A stretch of DNA of 64,000 nucleotides, taken from the NCBI RefSeq assembly GCF_017104965.1, contig NZ_JAAGPR010000006.1, forward strand, positions 124,001-188,000. The letters are read 5' to 3'. This stretch comes from Paraburkholderia sp. Ac-20340. Lineage in GTDB: Bacteria > Pseudomonadota > Gammaproteobacteria > Burkholderiales > Burkholderiaceae. The notes beneath the pieces were generated by a model. It did not search any database. It saw only the letters and a program-made list of their open reading frames with translations, and had not been told where the DNA came from. Below are positions 34,563 through 44,908 of this stretch, piece after piece (within the stretch, counting starts at the first letter, position 1; each line of letters begins with the position of its first letter). The position numbers were made by a program, and so were the translations under genes.

Positions 34563-34595
34563 AGCCGGGCGTTTTATTTGTACCGGAGTGGCATC

Positions 34596-34766
34596 ATGCG
34601 GCGCATTGGCGCTTTTTTTGTTTCGACGTGGCTGGCGGCCGCGATTCTGTTTCTCGGCCGGCATTCCGTGCCGATGATGGCGCTCAGCGGCGTGGTGGTG
34701 TTCGCGGGTCTCGATCTGTTCCGGCCCGATCACACGGAAATAACCAATCGCGCCGATCGGGAATAA
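34596..34766 (+). CDS. Small membrane protein after the MarR gene
   Basis: A 56-residue protein with two hydrophobic stretches (about residues 3-18 and 24-40). CGGAG stands before the ATG at 34596, in good spacing. It lies 33 bp after the MarR gene, so the two are probably one operon. I know no family for it. Confidence 0.65.
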   Translation: MRRIGAFFVSTWLAAAILFLGRHSVPMMALSGVVVFAGLDLFRPDHTEITNRADRE

Positions 34767-34836
34767 GCGCGCATCGAGCGAATAGCACGAATGCGCACGA
34801 ATACGCGCGAACCGGGCCAAACGCATCCGCAAAAGC

Positions 34837-34865
34837 AAACGCCGCGCAAAGTCTGCGCGGCGTTT
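34837..34865. terminator. Bidirectional hairpin between MarR operon and zwf
   Basis: AAACGCCGCGCA and TGCGCGGCGTTT form a perfect 12-bp stem with a 5-nt loop between the convergent small-membrane-protein gene and zwf. AGCGTTT is repeated after it. It can serve both genes. Confidence 0.7.
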
Positions 34866-34929
34866 AGCGTTTAGCGTTTGATCAGTGATCAGCGGGCCGA
34901 CCCATCGATCACCCGCTTCGTTACCTCAA

Positions 34930-36405
34930 TCAGGCCTCTTCGGCCCACGACATATTCTCGCGCGCCAGCAGCGCCGACGATGCCGCCGGGCCAAACGTGC
35001 CCGACGTATACGTGCGCGGACGGTCGTTCAGTTCCTTCCAGCCATCGAGAATCGGTTCGACCCACGTCCAGGCGGCTTCGAGTTCGTCGCGGCGCATGAA
35101 GTGCGTGAGGCGGCCGCGAATCACGTCGACAAGCAGACGCTCGTACGCTTCCGCGCGGCGCTCCGGGATCGCCTGTTGCAGGTCCAGATTCAGGTTCACC
35201 GGCAGCATGTTCATGCCGCTGCCCGGTTCCTTCGCGAGCATTTGCAACTGGATCGACTCTTCCGGCTGAAGCTGGATCACGAGACGATTGCCGTAATTGC
35301 GCGGGCCGCTCGGGAAAATCGAGAACGGCAGATCGGCGAATTCAATCACGATTTCCGACTGACGCTTCTGCAGACGCTTGCCCGTGCGCAGGAAGAACGG
35401 TACGTTGGCCCAGCGCCAGTTGTTGATATGCGCGCGCAGGGCGACGAAGGTTTCGGCCTTGCTGTCCGCCGGCACGTTGTCTTCTTCCAGATAGCCGATC
35501 ACCGGCTTGCCGTCCACGGCGCCTGCCGCGTACTGGCCGCGCACGGTGTCGCGTGCGATATCGGCGAGCGACATCGGGCGCAGCGAGCGCAGCACCTTGA
35601 GCTTTTCGTCGCGCACGGCGTCCGGGTCGAGCGAGACGGGCGGCTCCATCGCCACGATGCACAGCAACTGCAGCAGGTGGTTCTGCACCATGTCGCGCAG
35701 CGCGCCGGTGTGGTCGTAGAAGCCCGCGCGGCTGCCCACGCCCACCGTTTCCGCGACCGTGATCTGCACGCTGCGGATATACGGCGCCTGCCACAGCGGC
35801 CCGAAAATCGGATTGCCGAAGCGCAGCACCATCAGGTTCTGCACCGTTTCCTTGCCCAGATAATGGTCGATACGGTAGATCTGCGATTCCGCGAAATGGC
35901 GGCCCACCGACTCGTTGATTTCCTTGGCCGAGGCCAGATCGTGGCCGAGCGGCTTTTCGAGCACGACGCGCGAATTCGCATCGACGAGACCGACCGCCGA
36001 GAGGTTGTCGCAGATCGTCGTAAAGAGTTCGGGCGAGGTCGAGAGATAGAACGCGCGAATCGCATGCTCGCGCGAGGCGGTCTTCAGGCGCGTGTAGTCT
36101 TCGGTCGCATTGACGTCGATGATCACGTACTGGAACAGGCCCAGATAGCGGTCCCAGGCTTGCGCATCGAAGGCCTTGGCGTCGATGAAGGGACGCGACT
36201 GCTCTTCCATGAACTTGCGATAGTCGTCGATCGTCCAGTTCTTGCGGCCGACGGCGATGATGCGCGTCTCGGGCGGCAGATTGCCGTGCAGGTGCGCCAT
36301 GTAGAGCGCAGGGAGCAGTTTGCGCGCGGCCAGGTCGCCGCCGCCGCCGAAAATGATCATGTCGACGGGCTGTTCGGGCGCGGCTTGGGCAGGCTGATTC
36401 GTCAT
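34930..36405 (-). CDS. zwf: Glucose-6-phosphate dehydrogenase
   Basis: The first enzyme of the oxidative pentose phosphate and Entner-Doudoroff pathways, making NADPH. The 491 residues match the family. The nucleotide-binding motif is GGGGDLAARKLLPALY (about residues 20-35), with Gly where many enzymes have Ser in GxSGDL, and the active-site signature is RIDHYLGKETVQNL with its catalytic His. ATG at 36405 begins MTNQPAQAAP; the open frame continues further back but without family sequence. No edd, eda or pgl is adjacent. Two direct repeats lie in the upstream region. Confidence 0.96.
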   Translation of the reverse strand: MTNQPAQAAPEQPVDMIIFGGGGDLAARKLLPALYMAHLHGNLPPETRIIAVGRKNWTIDDYRKFMEEQSRPFIDAKAFDAQAWDRYLGLFQYVIIDVNATEDYTRLKTASREHAIRAFYLSTSPELFTTICDNLSAVGLVDANSRVVLEKPLGHDLASAKEINESVGRHFAESQIYRIDHYLGKETVQNLMVLRFGNPIFGPLWQAPYIRSVQITVAETVGVGSRAGFYDHTGALRDMVQNHLLQLLCIVAMEPPVSLDPDAVRDEKLKVLRSLRPMSLADIARDTVRGQYAAGAVDGKPVIGYLEEDNVPADSKAETFVALRAHINNWRWANVPFFLRTGKRLQKRQSEIVIEFADLPFSIFPSGPRNYGNRLVIQLQPEESIQLQMLAKEPGSGMNMLPVNLNLDLQQAIPERRAEAYERLLVDVIRGRLTHFMRRDELEAAWTWVEPILDGWKELNDRPRTYTSGTFGPAASSALLARENMSWAEEA

Positions 36406-36447
36406 GGCAGGTCGCTCGGTTGTGGCGATTTGTGGCGCAGAGTTGCG

Positions 36448-36520
36448 AAGTTTGCACTCGCCACACGGGGCGGGCGCGGTGAAAGAGGCTAATGTTGCAT
36501 CGTTTCGCGCAAGTTTGCAC
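36448..36520. promoter_or_regulatory. Direct repeats AAGTTTGCAC upstream of zwf
   Basis: AAGTTTGCAC occurs at 36448-36457 and 36511-36520, 63 bp apart, in the 268-bp gap between zwf and mntH. They may be regulator half-sites. I see no matching regulator gene nearby. Confidence 0.35.
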
Positions 36521-36673
36521 GCATGACGCACGAAGTTGACATGCGAGCGTGGGTGCATTGAACGATTCGAGCACATAAGGTGCACGAATTGAGCGAACCG
36601 CTCGCAATGCGTGTGTTGCGCTGCACACTTCGCGCTGGAGCGCCAAAGAAACGCTCGTGCGCGGAAGTCAAAC

Positions 36674-37999
36674 TCAATCGAGACCCGGCACGTCGAAGCC
36701 GAAAGTCTGCGCGAGCAGCAGCGCATTGAGCGCAAGCACGGCGATCGCGCCCGCGATAGCCAGCGCAGCCAGCATCGCGCGATTGCGGTACGCACCCATC
36801 ACATCGCGCCGACAGGTGAACCAGACAAGCGCGGCCATCGGAAACGGCAGCGCCAGACTCAGCACGACCTGACTGGCGACCAGCGCTTCGGTGGCATTGA
36901 CGCCGAGCGCGACGACCACGAAACTCGGCGCCATCGTCACGAGTCGGCGCAGCCAGAGCGGTATCTGGAATCCGACAAAACCTTGCATGATCATCTGGCC
37001 CGCGAGCGTGCCGACGACCGAACTCGAAATCCCCGAAGCAATCAGCGCAACCAGAAAGATCGCGGCCGCCGCGACGCCGAATAGCGGCGTGAGCGTGCGC
37101 CATGCCGTGCCGATTTCGGCGACATCGGCGTGACCGAGATGAAACGACGCCGAGGCCATCATCACCATCGCCATGTTGATGAGCCCGGCGAGCGACAGCG
37201 CGACGATGACCTCGACGTTCGAGAAGCGCAACAGCCGCGTGCGTTCGGTGTCGTTGCGCGGCTGCACGCGCGCCTGCGTGAGACCGGAGTGCAGAAACAG
37301 CGCATGCGGCATGACGGTTGCGCCGACGATACCCACGGCAATCGTCACGGCCTGCGCATCCGGCAGGCGCGGTGTGGCGAGCCCGCGCGCGACTTCGCTC
37401 CACGCGACCGGCGTGATGAACAGTTCCAGCAGATAGCACAGCCCGATCACTCCCACGAGGCCGCCAATCACGAGTTCGAGCGGCCGGAATCCCGCGCGCT
37501 CGAAGAACAGCAAACCGTAGGTGACGAGCGCCGTGATCGCCATGCCCGCGAGTAGCGGCAGATGCAGCAGCAGCGCGAGGCCAATCGCGCCGCCGAGGAA
37601 TTCGGCGAGATCGGTGGCCATCGCCGCGATTTCGCTGACGATCCACATGAGCCAGACGAGCGGGGCGGGCAGATGCTCGCGGCACAACTCGGCGAGATTG
37701 CGCCCGGTGACGATGCCCAGTTTTGCGGAGAGCGCCTGAAACAGCATCGCGACGAGATTGGCGAGCACCACGATCCAAAGCAGCGCATAGCCGTAACGCG
37801 CGCCCGCCTGGATGTTGGTGGCGAAATTGCCGGGGTCCATGTACGCGACCGAAACGATCACGGCCGGTCCTGCCAGCGGCAATAGCAGCGCGGCCCCGCG
37901 CCGGCGACCTTCGAGCGCTTCGCGCACCTTGCGCGCCGTGGCGGCGGAAAGTCCGTCGGGCACGTCGTTCAGGTGTTCATCGCGGGTGCGATGGTGCAT
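36674..37999 (-). CDS. mntH: Nramp-family divalent metal transporter
   Basis: An inner-membrane H+/Mn2+ (Fe2+) symporter of 441 residues with about 11 helices. The metal-binding motif DPGNFATNIQAG (about residues 55-66, helix 1) and MPHALFLHSG (helix 6) are both present. These are the hallmarks of the family. In Burkholderiaceae such genes are often controlled by Mn or Fe regulators, but I could not find a clear MntR or Fur box in the 346-bp upstream region. Manganese would also support protection against peroxide. Confidence 0.94.
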   Translation of the reverse strand: MHHRTRDEHLNDVPDGLSAATARKVREALEGRRRGAALLLPLAGPAVIVSVAYMDPGNFATNIQAGARYGYALLWIVVLANLVAMLFQALSAKLGIVTGRNLAELCREHLPAPLVWLMWIVSEIAAMATDLAEFLGGAIGLALLLHLPLLAGMAITALVTYGLLFFERAGFRPLELVIGGLVGVIGLCYLLELFITPVAWSEVARGLATPRLPDAQAVTIAVGIVGATVMPHALFLHSGLTQARVQPRNDTERTRLLRFSNVEVIVALSLAGLINMAMVMMASASFHLGHADVAEIGTAWRTLTPLFGVAAAAIFLVALIASGISSSVVGTLAGQMIMQGFVGFQIPLWLRRLVTMAPSFVVVALGVNATEALVASQVVLSLALPFPMAALVWFTCRRDVMGAYRNRAMLAALAIAGAIAVLALNALLLAQTFGFDVPGLD

Positions 38000-38345
38000 G
38001 AATACCTCGTTGTGACGGAGGATTTTTGCTGGGGGCGGAACAATGATGCGTGATACTTGCCGATAACGCGGCAGATCAGTGTCGCAATACAGCGTGGCAA
38101 TAAAGCGCAGCAGAAAACCGTGTAGGAAAACGCCTCATCACGTCATCGGAATACGACCCTCGCGCGTTAACCAGGCGTTCCGCGCGCGCTTTCGCGGATC
38201 GCCTTGCAATCCGCTTCGCTGCCCGGTTTCAGCGAGGTTTCGTCTGGCTTTCGGGCATGTTGCGCCACGCCAGCGTCTATCTCAGCACAAACCGGCCCTG
38301 CGCGCGCTTACTCCGGTTTCGCACCGGTCTTTCTGCTCTAACGAA
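38000..38345. other. 346-bp divergent intergenic region mntH / beta-propeller gene
   Basis: The stretch holds GC-rich sequence with some GGTTTC and GAAACC segments that can pair, but I could not recognise a riboswitch, Fur or MntR site. No coding frame is convincing. Confidence 0.5.
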
Positions 38346-39368
38346 ATGCCAGAATTCCCGACTTTCAGCTTTACCCGGACTCCGAGACGCAGCCTTGCAG
38401 CGGCGCTGCTGCTCGGCGGTCTCGCGTGCAGCGCGTTCGCGCATGCAGATGACAAGGTCATCGTGCTCGATTCCGGCGAGGCGCAGCTCTCGCTGATCGA
38501 CGAAGCGAGCCGCAGCGTGGTCGGCACCGAGCCCACCGGCAAGGAACCGCATCACCTGATGATCACGCCCGACGGCCAGTCGCTGATCGTCGCCGATTCG
38601 GTCTCGAACGATCTGATGTTCCTCGACCCGCACACCGGCAAGGTGCAGCGCCGCGTGGAAGGCATCGAAGATCCGTATCAGCTTGGCTTTTCGCCCGATC
38701 ACAAGTGGTTCGTGACGGCCGGCCTGCGTCTCGATCGCGTCGATGTCTATAGCTACAACGGCCATGACGTGACGATCGCGAAGCGCATTCCGCTGGCGAA
38801 GACGCCGAGCCACATCACCTTTTCGTCGGACAGCAAGATCGCCTACGTGACGCTGCAGGACACCGGCGAAGTCGCGGCCATCGATCTCGCTTCGCAGACC
38901 GTGCTGTGGAAACTGCATATCGGCAACACGCCCGCGGGCCTGTGGATGACGCCGGGCGACAAGTACCTGCTGATCGGCATGACGGGCGAGGACGACGTCG
39001 CCGTGGTGGACCCGCACACGCACACGCTCGTGAAGAAAATCCAGACGGGTCGCGGCGCGCACAACTTCCGCAATCTCGACGACGGCAAGCATGTGGTCGT
39101 GTCGAATCGTGTGGAAAGCACCATCAGCATTCTCGATTACACGACGCTCACGAAGGTCGGCGACATCACGGGCCTGCGCCCCGGTCCCGACGACATGGAA
39201 CTTTCCGCCGATAAACGCTATCTGTGGGTTACGTTCCGCTTCGCGCGCCACGTCGGTGTCATCGACCTCCAGACGCGCCAGCTGATCGACACGATCGCCG
39301 TGGGCCGCTCGCCGCACGGCATCTATTTCGCGAACCGCGCGCCGGTGGTGGCGCCGAACCCGGACTGA
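38346..39368 (+). CDS. YVTN-type beta-propeller protein, periplasmic
   Basis: A 340-residue exported protein. A signal peptide (RRSLAAALLLGGLACSAFAHADD) is followed by seven or so repeats of the YVTN kind (for example TPDGQSLIVADSVSNDLMFLD, TPGDKYLLIGMTGEDDVAVVD, SADKRYLWVTFRFARHVGVID), the fold of surface-layer and cytochrome D1-like propellers. No heme motif is present. The ATG at 38346 is chosen because the signal peptide starts there, although the open frame reaches back to 38079. The desaturase-like gene follows 15 bp later, so the two are one operon. A role in binding a lipid or metal is not shown. Confidence 0.8.
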   Translation: MPEFPTFSFTRTPRRSLAAALLLGGLACSAFAHADDKVIVLDSGEAQLSLIDEASRSVVGTEPTGKEPHHLMITPDGQSLIVADSVSNDLMFLDPHTGKVQRRVEGIEDPYQLGFSPDHKWFVTAGLRLDRVDVYSYNGHDVTIAKRIPLAKTPSHITFSSDSKIAYVTLQDTGEVAAIDLASQTVLWKLHIGNTPAGLWMTPGDKYLLIGMTGEDDVAVVDPHTHTLVKKIQTGRGAHNFRNLDDGKHVVVSNRVESTISILDYTTLTKVGDITGLRPGPDDMELSADKRYLWVTFRFARHVGVIDLQTRQLIDTIAVGRSPHGIYFANRAPVVAPNPD

Positions 39369-39383
39369 TCGCGAGGAGTCCCG

Positions 39384-40391
39384 ATGCTCGACACGCTGCT
39401 TTCGCAGGCCGACAACCTTGTTTCGTGGCTGCAAACCCTCGTCTACGTGGACGTGGTGCAGCCGATCTTCTACAAGGTCGGCCTGATGGGCTATGACGAG
39501 GACACTTACGATGCGCTCTACTGGGTGATCGTGGGCGTGCTCGAAGTGCTGCTGACTTATGTGCTGCTGCGTCCGCTCGAAGCGCTGCGTCCGCTCGAAG
39601 CGTGGAGCGACCGCAAGGCGCTGCACGCGGACGTCTGGTACACGTGGATAGCCAAGCTTGGCATTCTGAATATCGCGTTCTTCTTCGTGCTCACGCCGCT
39701 GTTCAATCACTGGCAGAGCCTGATGGCGATCCACAATATTCCGAATATCGACGTGGACAGTCTGTGGCCCGGCGTGACGGATCGCCCTTATGTGTCGTTC
39801 GTGGTCTATCTGGTCGCGCTCGATTTCGCGGGCTACTGGTATCACCGCTGGCAGCATCGCTTCGGCGTCTGGTGGGAACTGCATGCGGTGCATCACAGCC
39901 AGCAGCAGATGTCGCTGTGGTGCGACGATCGCAATCATTTCGTCGACGATATCGTGCAGGCCGCGTTTTTCGCGGGCATTTCGCTGTTTATCGGCGTGCC
40001 GCCCGCGCAGTTCGTGGTGCTGATCGCCGTGAGCAACTTCCTGCAGGCGGTGCAGCACGTGAATGCACGGCTCGATTACGGCCGCGTGCTGGAGCGCATT
40101 CTCGTGAGCCCGGCGTTCCATCGCCGTCATCACGCGATTGGCTACGGTCACGAAGGGACGCGCTACGGCTGCAACTTCGGCGTGCTGTTTTCGTTCTGGG
40201 ACGTGATGTTCCGCACGGCCTCGTGGAACAAGGCGCTGGAACCGACCGGCATCCGCGATCAACTGCCCGCGCCGGATGGCCGGGGCGTGAACTACGGCGA
40301 GGGCCTGATCGCCCAGCAGTGGCTCGCGATGGTGCGTATCGTGCGCCGGCTGGCGGGCAAGGGCTATCCGCTCGGTGGATCGGCGAACTGA
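39384..40391 (+). CDS. Sterol desaturase/fatty acid hydroxylase family membrane enzyme
   Basis: A 335-residue membrane di-iron enzyme. Three histidine motifs that bind the iron are present: YHRWQHR (about residues 152-158), HAVHHSQQ (about 168-175) and RRHHAIGYG (about 247-255). Several membrane helices lie around them. The family hydroxylates or desaturates sterols, fatty acids or hopanoid-like lipids; the substrate here is unknown. GAGGAG stands ahead of the ATG. It follows the beta-propeller gene by 15 bp, and a strong hairpin closes the operon. Confidence 0.88.
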   Translation: MLDTLLSQADNLVSWLQTLVYVDVVQPIFYKVGLMGYDEDTYDALYWVIVGVLEVLLTYVLLRPLEALRPLEAWSDRKALHADVWYTWIAKLGILNIAFFFVLTPLFNHWQSLMAIHNIPNIDVDSLWPGVTDRPYVSFVVYLVALDFAGYWYHRWQHRFGVWWELHAVHHSQQQMSLWCDDRNHFVDDIVQAAFFAGISLFIGVPPAQFVVLIAVSNFLQAVQHVNARLDYGRVLERILVSPAFHRRHHAIGYGHEGTRYGCNFGVLFSFWDVMFRTASWNKALEPTGIRDQLPAPDGRGVNYGEGLIAQQWLAMVRIVRRLAGKGYPLGGSAN

Positions 40392-40411
40392 GCGTAGCGC
40401 GGTATCGCTGA

Positions 40412-41701
<1,290 letters not shown>

Positions 41702-41745
41702 AATGACGGCGGCGTGTCTTAAATAACTTTTTGCGCATAAAACTA

Positions 41746-41779
41746 CGCGCGGCGGACTGGGCAGTCCGCCGCGCGTTTT
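41746..41779 (+). terminator. Terminator of the DAHP synthase gene
   Basis: CGCGCGGCGGACT (41746-41758) and AGTCCGCCGCGCG (41763-41775) form a perfect 13-bp stem with a 4-nt loop followed by TTTT. It may also serve the convergent MFS gene. Confidence 0.88.
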
Positions 41780-41816
41780 GACTTCTGGGCGTAGTCGATG
41801 CGCTTTTGCCGTGCGC

Positions 41817-43091
41817 TTACGATTCGGCCGTCCGCACCGCCGCGCCTTGCTGCGGCATGGCGAGGCCGTTCGGCGCGGCGGGTTCGTCACCCGCGCCGCG
41901 AACCTGCGACACCCATGCCACGGCCACGATCGTGAACAGCGCGGCCAGCCAGCCGTTGTGGCCGAAGCCCACCAGCGTGCCGTTCGCGCCATTGGCGAGC
42001 AGCAAGCCGCCCACCCACGCGCCGATACTCATGCCGAGCGCCTGCACCGCGTTGTTCGCGCTCAGGAACGCGCCGCGCCGCGCGGGTTCGGGGATCGTCG
42101 TGATGAGCGCCTGCATCGGCACCATGCGGCCCGAGAGCGCGATCATGAACACCGCGAAGAATGCCACCAGCGCGACGAACGGCAGCGTCGGCAGATGCGT
42201 GACGAACAGCACCGGCACGATCGACAGCAGCGCCATCACGCGGAAAATGCGGCGTTTGCCGTAGCGATCCGCGAGACGGCCAACCGCGCGCGAGGTCACG
42301 AACGTCGACGCACCGCCCGCCATGTACAGCCACGACAGCTTCTCGGGCGCGACGCCGTGATTGGCGACCAGCATCGGCGCAATGAACGGAATCACGAGCA
42401 TGTGTGCGGTCATCATCGTGAAGGTGAGCGTGAACGCCTTCAGGTGACGCGGCAGCGTGAGCAACTGCCACAGTCGCGGCAGGATCTCGCTGATGGGCGT
42501 TTCGCGGTCGACGTGTTCGGTGAGCGACGGCACCACGCGCGAGCCCGCGATCCAGATCACGGCGGAAAGCACCACCAGCAGCAGGAACGGCGCGCTCCAG
42601 CCGAAATGCGCGCCCAGCAGGATGCCGGCAGGCACGCCCGCGATGGCGGCGATCGAGAACGCCGTCATGATCACGCCGGTGGCGGCGCCGCGCCGTGCGA
42701 TGGGGATCACGTCGCTGACGATGGCCATCACGATCGAGCCGAGAATGCCGCCGGTCAGACCGGCGAAAGCGCGCGCGGCCAGCAGCAGATGGAAGTTCGA
42801 CGCGAGCGCGCAGGCGAGATTCGACAGCGCGAACAGCGCGTACGTCACCTGGAGCAGGCGCCGACGATCGAACCGGTCGATATAGGTGGCCGCGAACAGG
42901 CCGGACAGCCCGGAGAACAGCGAATACGCCGAGACCGCCGTGGCGAAGGCCGCCGGCGTAATCGCGAACGCGTGCATGATCTGCGGGCCGAGCGGCATCA
43001 TCACCATGAAATCCATGATGACGGTGAACTGCGTGAGCGCCAGCAGCCAGAGCAGCGTGCGTTCGCGCAGCGGATTGAGAGTCAGGGTCAT
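41817..43091 (-). CDS. MFS transporter, DHA1-type
   Basis: An inner-membrane carrier of 424 residues with 12 predicted helices. The region MDFMVMMPLGPQIMHAF and the ARAFAGLTGGILGSIVMAIVSDVIP segment resemble the DHA1/AraJ-like sugar and drug exporters. It is the third gene on the minus strand after the PadR-type regulator and the YqjH-like reductase, with 79 bp before it. A hairpin (43099-43115) lies where its ribosome site should be. Because of this position it may export a metal chelate or siderophore, but this is a guess. Confidence 0.85.
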   Translation of the reverse strand: MTLTLNPLRERTLLWLLALTQFTVIMDFMVMMPLGPQIMHAFAITPAAFATAVSAYSLFSGLSGLFAATYIDRFDRRRLLQVTYALFALSNLACALASNFHLLLAARAFAGLTGGILGSIVMAIVSDVIPIARRGAATGVIMTAFSIAAIAGVPAGILLGAHFGWSAPFLLLVVLSAVIWIAGSRVVPSLTEHVDRETPISEILPRLWQLLTLPRHLKAFTLTFTMMTAHMLVIPFIAPMLVANHGVAPEKLSWLYMAGGASTFVTSRAVGRLADRYGKRRIFRVMALLSIVPVLFVTHLPTLPFVALVAFFAVFMIALSGRMVPMQALITTIPEPARRGAFLSANNAVQALGMSIGAWVGGLLLANGANGTLVGFGHNGWLAALFTIVAVAWVSQVRGAGDEPAAPNGLAMPQQGAAVRTAES

Positions 43092-43098
43092 CTAGGGT

Positions 43099-43115
43099 GA
43101 CTCGCGAGGCGAGTC
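43099..43115 (-). promoter_or_regulatory. Hairpin just before the MFS start codon
   Basis: GACTCGC-GAG-GCGAGTC (7-bp stem) is flanked by AGG/CCT pairs that can lengthen it. It ends 8 nt before the MFS ATG, and no Shine-Dalgarno sequence is visible outside it. It may limit translation or end part of the transcript. Confidence 0.45.
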
Positions 43116-43170
43116 CCTGTGTCATGCGCGCGCGGCACGCCGGTAAGCGTTGCCGGGCGCGCGGGTTTCA

Positions 43171-43980
43171 TCAATCGTCGATGGTTTCGTGCGCCGCCTG
43201 CGCGCCACGACGCCAGTACGCCGACGCGCGGATGCGCTTCTTGTCGACGCCGCGCTCAACGCACAGATAGGTGCGCACGGCGCGGATCGCCGAGGCTTCG
43301 CCTGCGGCCCAGACATAGCCTTCGCCGGGCGGCAGCCAGACTTCGCCGAGCGCATCGACGAGCGGTTGTTCCGATTCCAGTTCTTCGCGATACACCCAGG
43401 TGGCGTAGAGGTCGGCTTCGGTCGGCAGCGGAATGCGTGCCGTGCGGTTCGCCACTTCCACGACCACGGCGACGCGCGTGCCGGCGGGCAGCTCGGTCAG
43501 GCGGCGCTGGATGGCGGGCAGCGCGGTTTCGTCGCCGACCAGCAGATGCCAGTCGAAGCCCGTGGGGATCACCATCGAACCGCGCGGGCCGCCCACGCCC
43601 AGATACTGGCCCGGCTGCGCCTGCGCGGCCCATGCCGTGGCGGGACCGGCTTCGTGCAGCGCGAATTCCAGATCGAGTTCGTTGGCTTGTGCATCGAAAC
43701 GGCGCGGCGTGTAGTCACGCGCGGCGGGACGCTCGACGCCTTCGGGGAAGACGATGCCGTCCGGGCCGGCGCTCGGCACCACGGGCTTTTCTGCGCCCGG
43801 CGCCGGGAAAAACACCTTCACGTGATCGTCGAACGAGGCCGAAGTGAAATCGCTCAGATCGCCGGTCAGCGTGACGCGCACGAGCGCGGTGGAGAGCGTT
43901 TCGACGCGCGCGACGCGCAGCAGACGAAACTTCAGCGGATGACGCACGCGGACAACTTCGAGATTGGCTTGATTCTGCAT
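43171..43980 (-). CDS. Siderophore-interacting protein, YqjH-like ferric reductase
   Basis: A 269-residue FAD-dependent NADPH reductase that removes iron from siderophores in the cytoplasm. The FAD-binding half has ARDYTPRRFD, and the NAD(P)H half has HLLVGDETALPAIQRRL and a C-terminal WAAGEASAIRAVRTYL segment, typical of the SIP family. GGAGTCATAG precedes the ATG. The PadR gene upstream is 55 bp away on the same strand and is of the YqjI kind, the known regulator of yqjH in E. coli. Confidence 0.92.
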   Translation of the reverse strand: MQNQANLEVVRVRHPLKFRLLRVARVETLSTALVRVTLTGDLSDFTSASFDDHVKVFFPAPGAEKPVVPSAGPDGIVFPEGVERPAARDYTPRRFDAQANELDLEFALHEAGPATAWAAQAQPGQYLGVGGPRGSMVIPTGFDWHLLVGDETALPAIQRRLTELPAGTRVAVVVEVANRTARIPLPTEADLYATWVYREELESEQPLVDALGEVWLPPGEGYVWAAGEASAIRAVRTYLCVERGVDKKRIRASAYWRRGAQAAHETIDD

Positions 43981-44034
43981 CTATGACTCCGATAAATAGG
44001 CGGCTGACGATCGACGTGAGGGCGGGTTGCGGGC

Positions 44035-44886
44035 TTACGCGCCGGAACTTGCGCCGTCTTCCGTCTTGACGTTTTCGCCGCCTTTTTCAATTTCCTGGGT
44101 GGCGCGCACGAGGATCGCCGCGATACGGCGTTGTTCCTCGGGCGACGCGTCGGTGCGGCGTAGCAGCTCGCGCTTGAGCGCGCGGCGCGCCTCGATCAGC
44201 TCGCGGACCCAGCTGCTGCCATCGGCCGGATCTTCGCCCGCGAAGGCGCGGCGCATCAGATCCATCTTGCGGCCGAAATGCGTGAGCTTGGCGAGAATCA
44301 GGTCGGCGCGTTCGCGGTTGTCGGCCAGATACGTGCGGCCTTCGTCGGACAGCTCGTAGCGCTTGCGATTGCCTTCGAGCGTCACGCTCACGTAGCCGAG
44401 TTCTTCCAGATACGTGAGGGCCGGATAGACCATGCCCGGGCTCGGGCTGTAGAAGCCGTTCGAGCGCGAATCGAGCGCCTTGATCAGCTCGTAGCCGTGG
44501 CTCGGCCGCTCCGCGAGCAGCGCGAGCAGCATCAGTTGCAGGTCTTCCGAGGTGAACTTGCGGCCACGGCCGAAACCGTCGCCATCGCCAAAGCCGCCCG
44601 GGCCGCCGAAACCGCCAAAGCCGTCGCCGAAACGATCGCCGAAGTCGCCGGGACCGTGGCCGCCGCGGCGGCCCATGGCGTGGCGCAAGGCATGAAGGGC
44701 GTGATGCGGGTGGCGCATGGCGAAGCGCTTGCGGTCGAAATCGTGCTGGTCGGTGCGTTCGCCGCGCGCTGTAGGCTCGCCGCGCTCGCCTCGGGCTGCG
44801 CCTGCGAAGAAGTCGCGTGCGTCGCGATCGTGGTGGCCACGATGGCCGTGGTGGGCATGATGGCCGAAATGATGATGGTGGCGCAT
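44035..44886 (-). CDS. YqjI-like PadR family metal-responsive repressor with His-rich N-terminus
   Basis: A 283-residue regulator. The first 20 residues hold 11 histidines (HHHHFGHHAHHGH), a second His cluster lies at about 58-78, and a Gly/Phe/Asp-rich stretch at about 79-110 leads to the PadR winged helix (ALLAERPSHGYELIKALD, SPGMVYPALTYLEELGYV). E. coli YqjI, which binds Ni and Fe and represses yqjH, has the same build but is shorter. The ATG at 44886 is preferred because AGGAGG stands ahead of it. Three CTTAAG motifs, two of them in a 20-bp perfect palindrome, lie in the promoter, so autoregulation is likely. Confidence 0.88.
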   Translation of the reverse strand: MRHHHHFGHHAHHGHRGHHDRDARDFFAGAARGERGEPTARGERTDQHDFDRKRFAMRHPHHALHALRHAMGRRGGHGPGDFGDRFGDGFGGFGGPGGFGDGDGFGRGRKFTSEDLQLMLLALLAERPSHGYELIKALDSRSNGFYSPSPGMVYPALTYLEELGYVSVTLEGNRKRYELSDEGRTYLADNRERADLILAKLTHFGRKMDLMRRAFAGEDPADGSSWVRELIEARRALKRELLRRTDASPEEQRRIAAILVRATQEIEKGGENVKTEDGASSGA

Positions 44887-44908
44887 GAGGCCTCCTGTCA
44901 TTGAGTGT

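Noticed and set aside
38000..38345. Possible riboswitch or Fur/MntR site upstream of mntH
   Set aside because: GAAACC and GGTTTC segments can pair, but conserved cores of known metal or cobalamin riboswitches and regulator boxes could not be found.
38277..40262. Open frame of 661 codons on the minus strand over the propeller and desaturase genes
   Set aside because: Both plus-strand genes have family motifs, signal sequence and ribosome site. The antisense frame has no recognisable domain and is His/Arg-rich.
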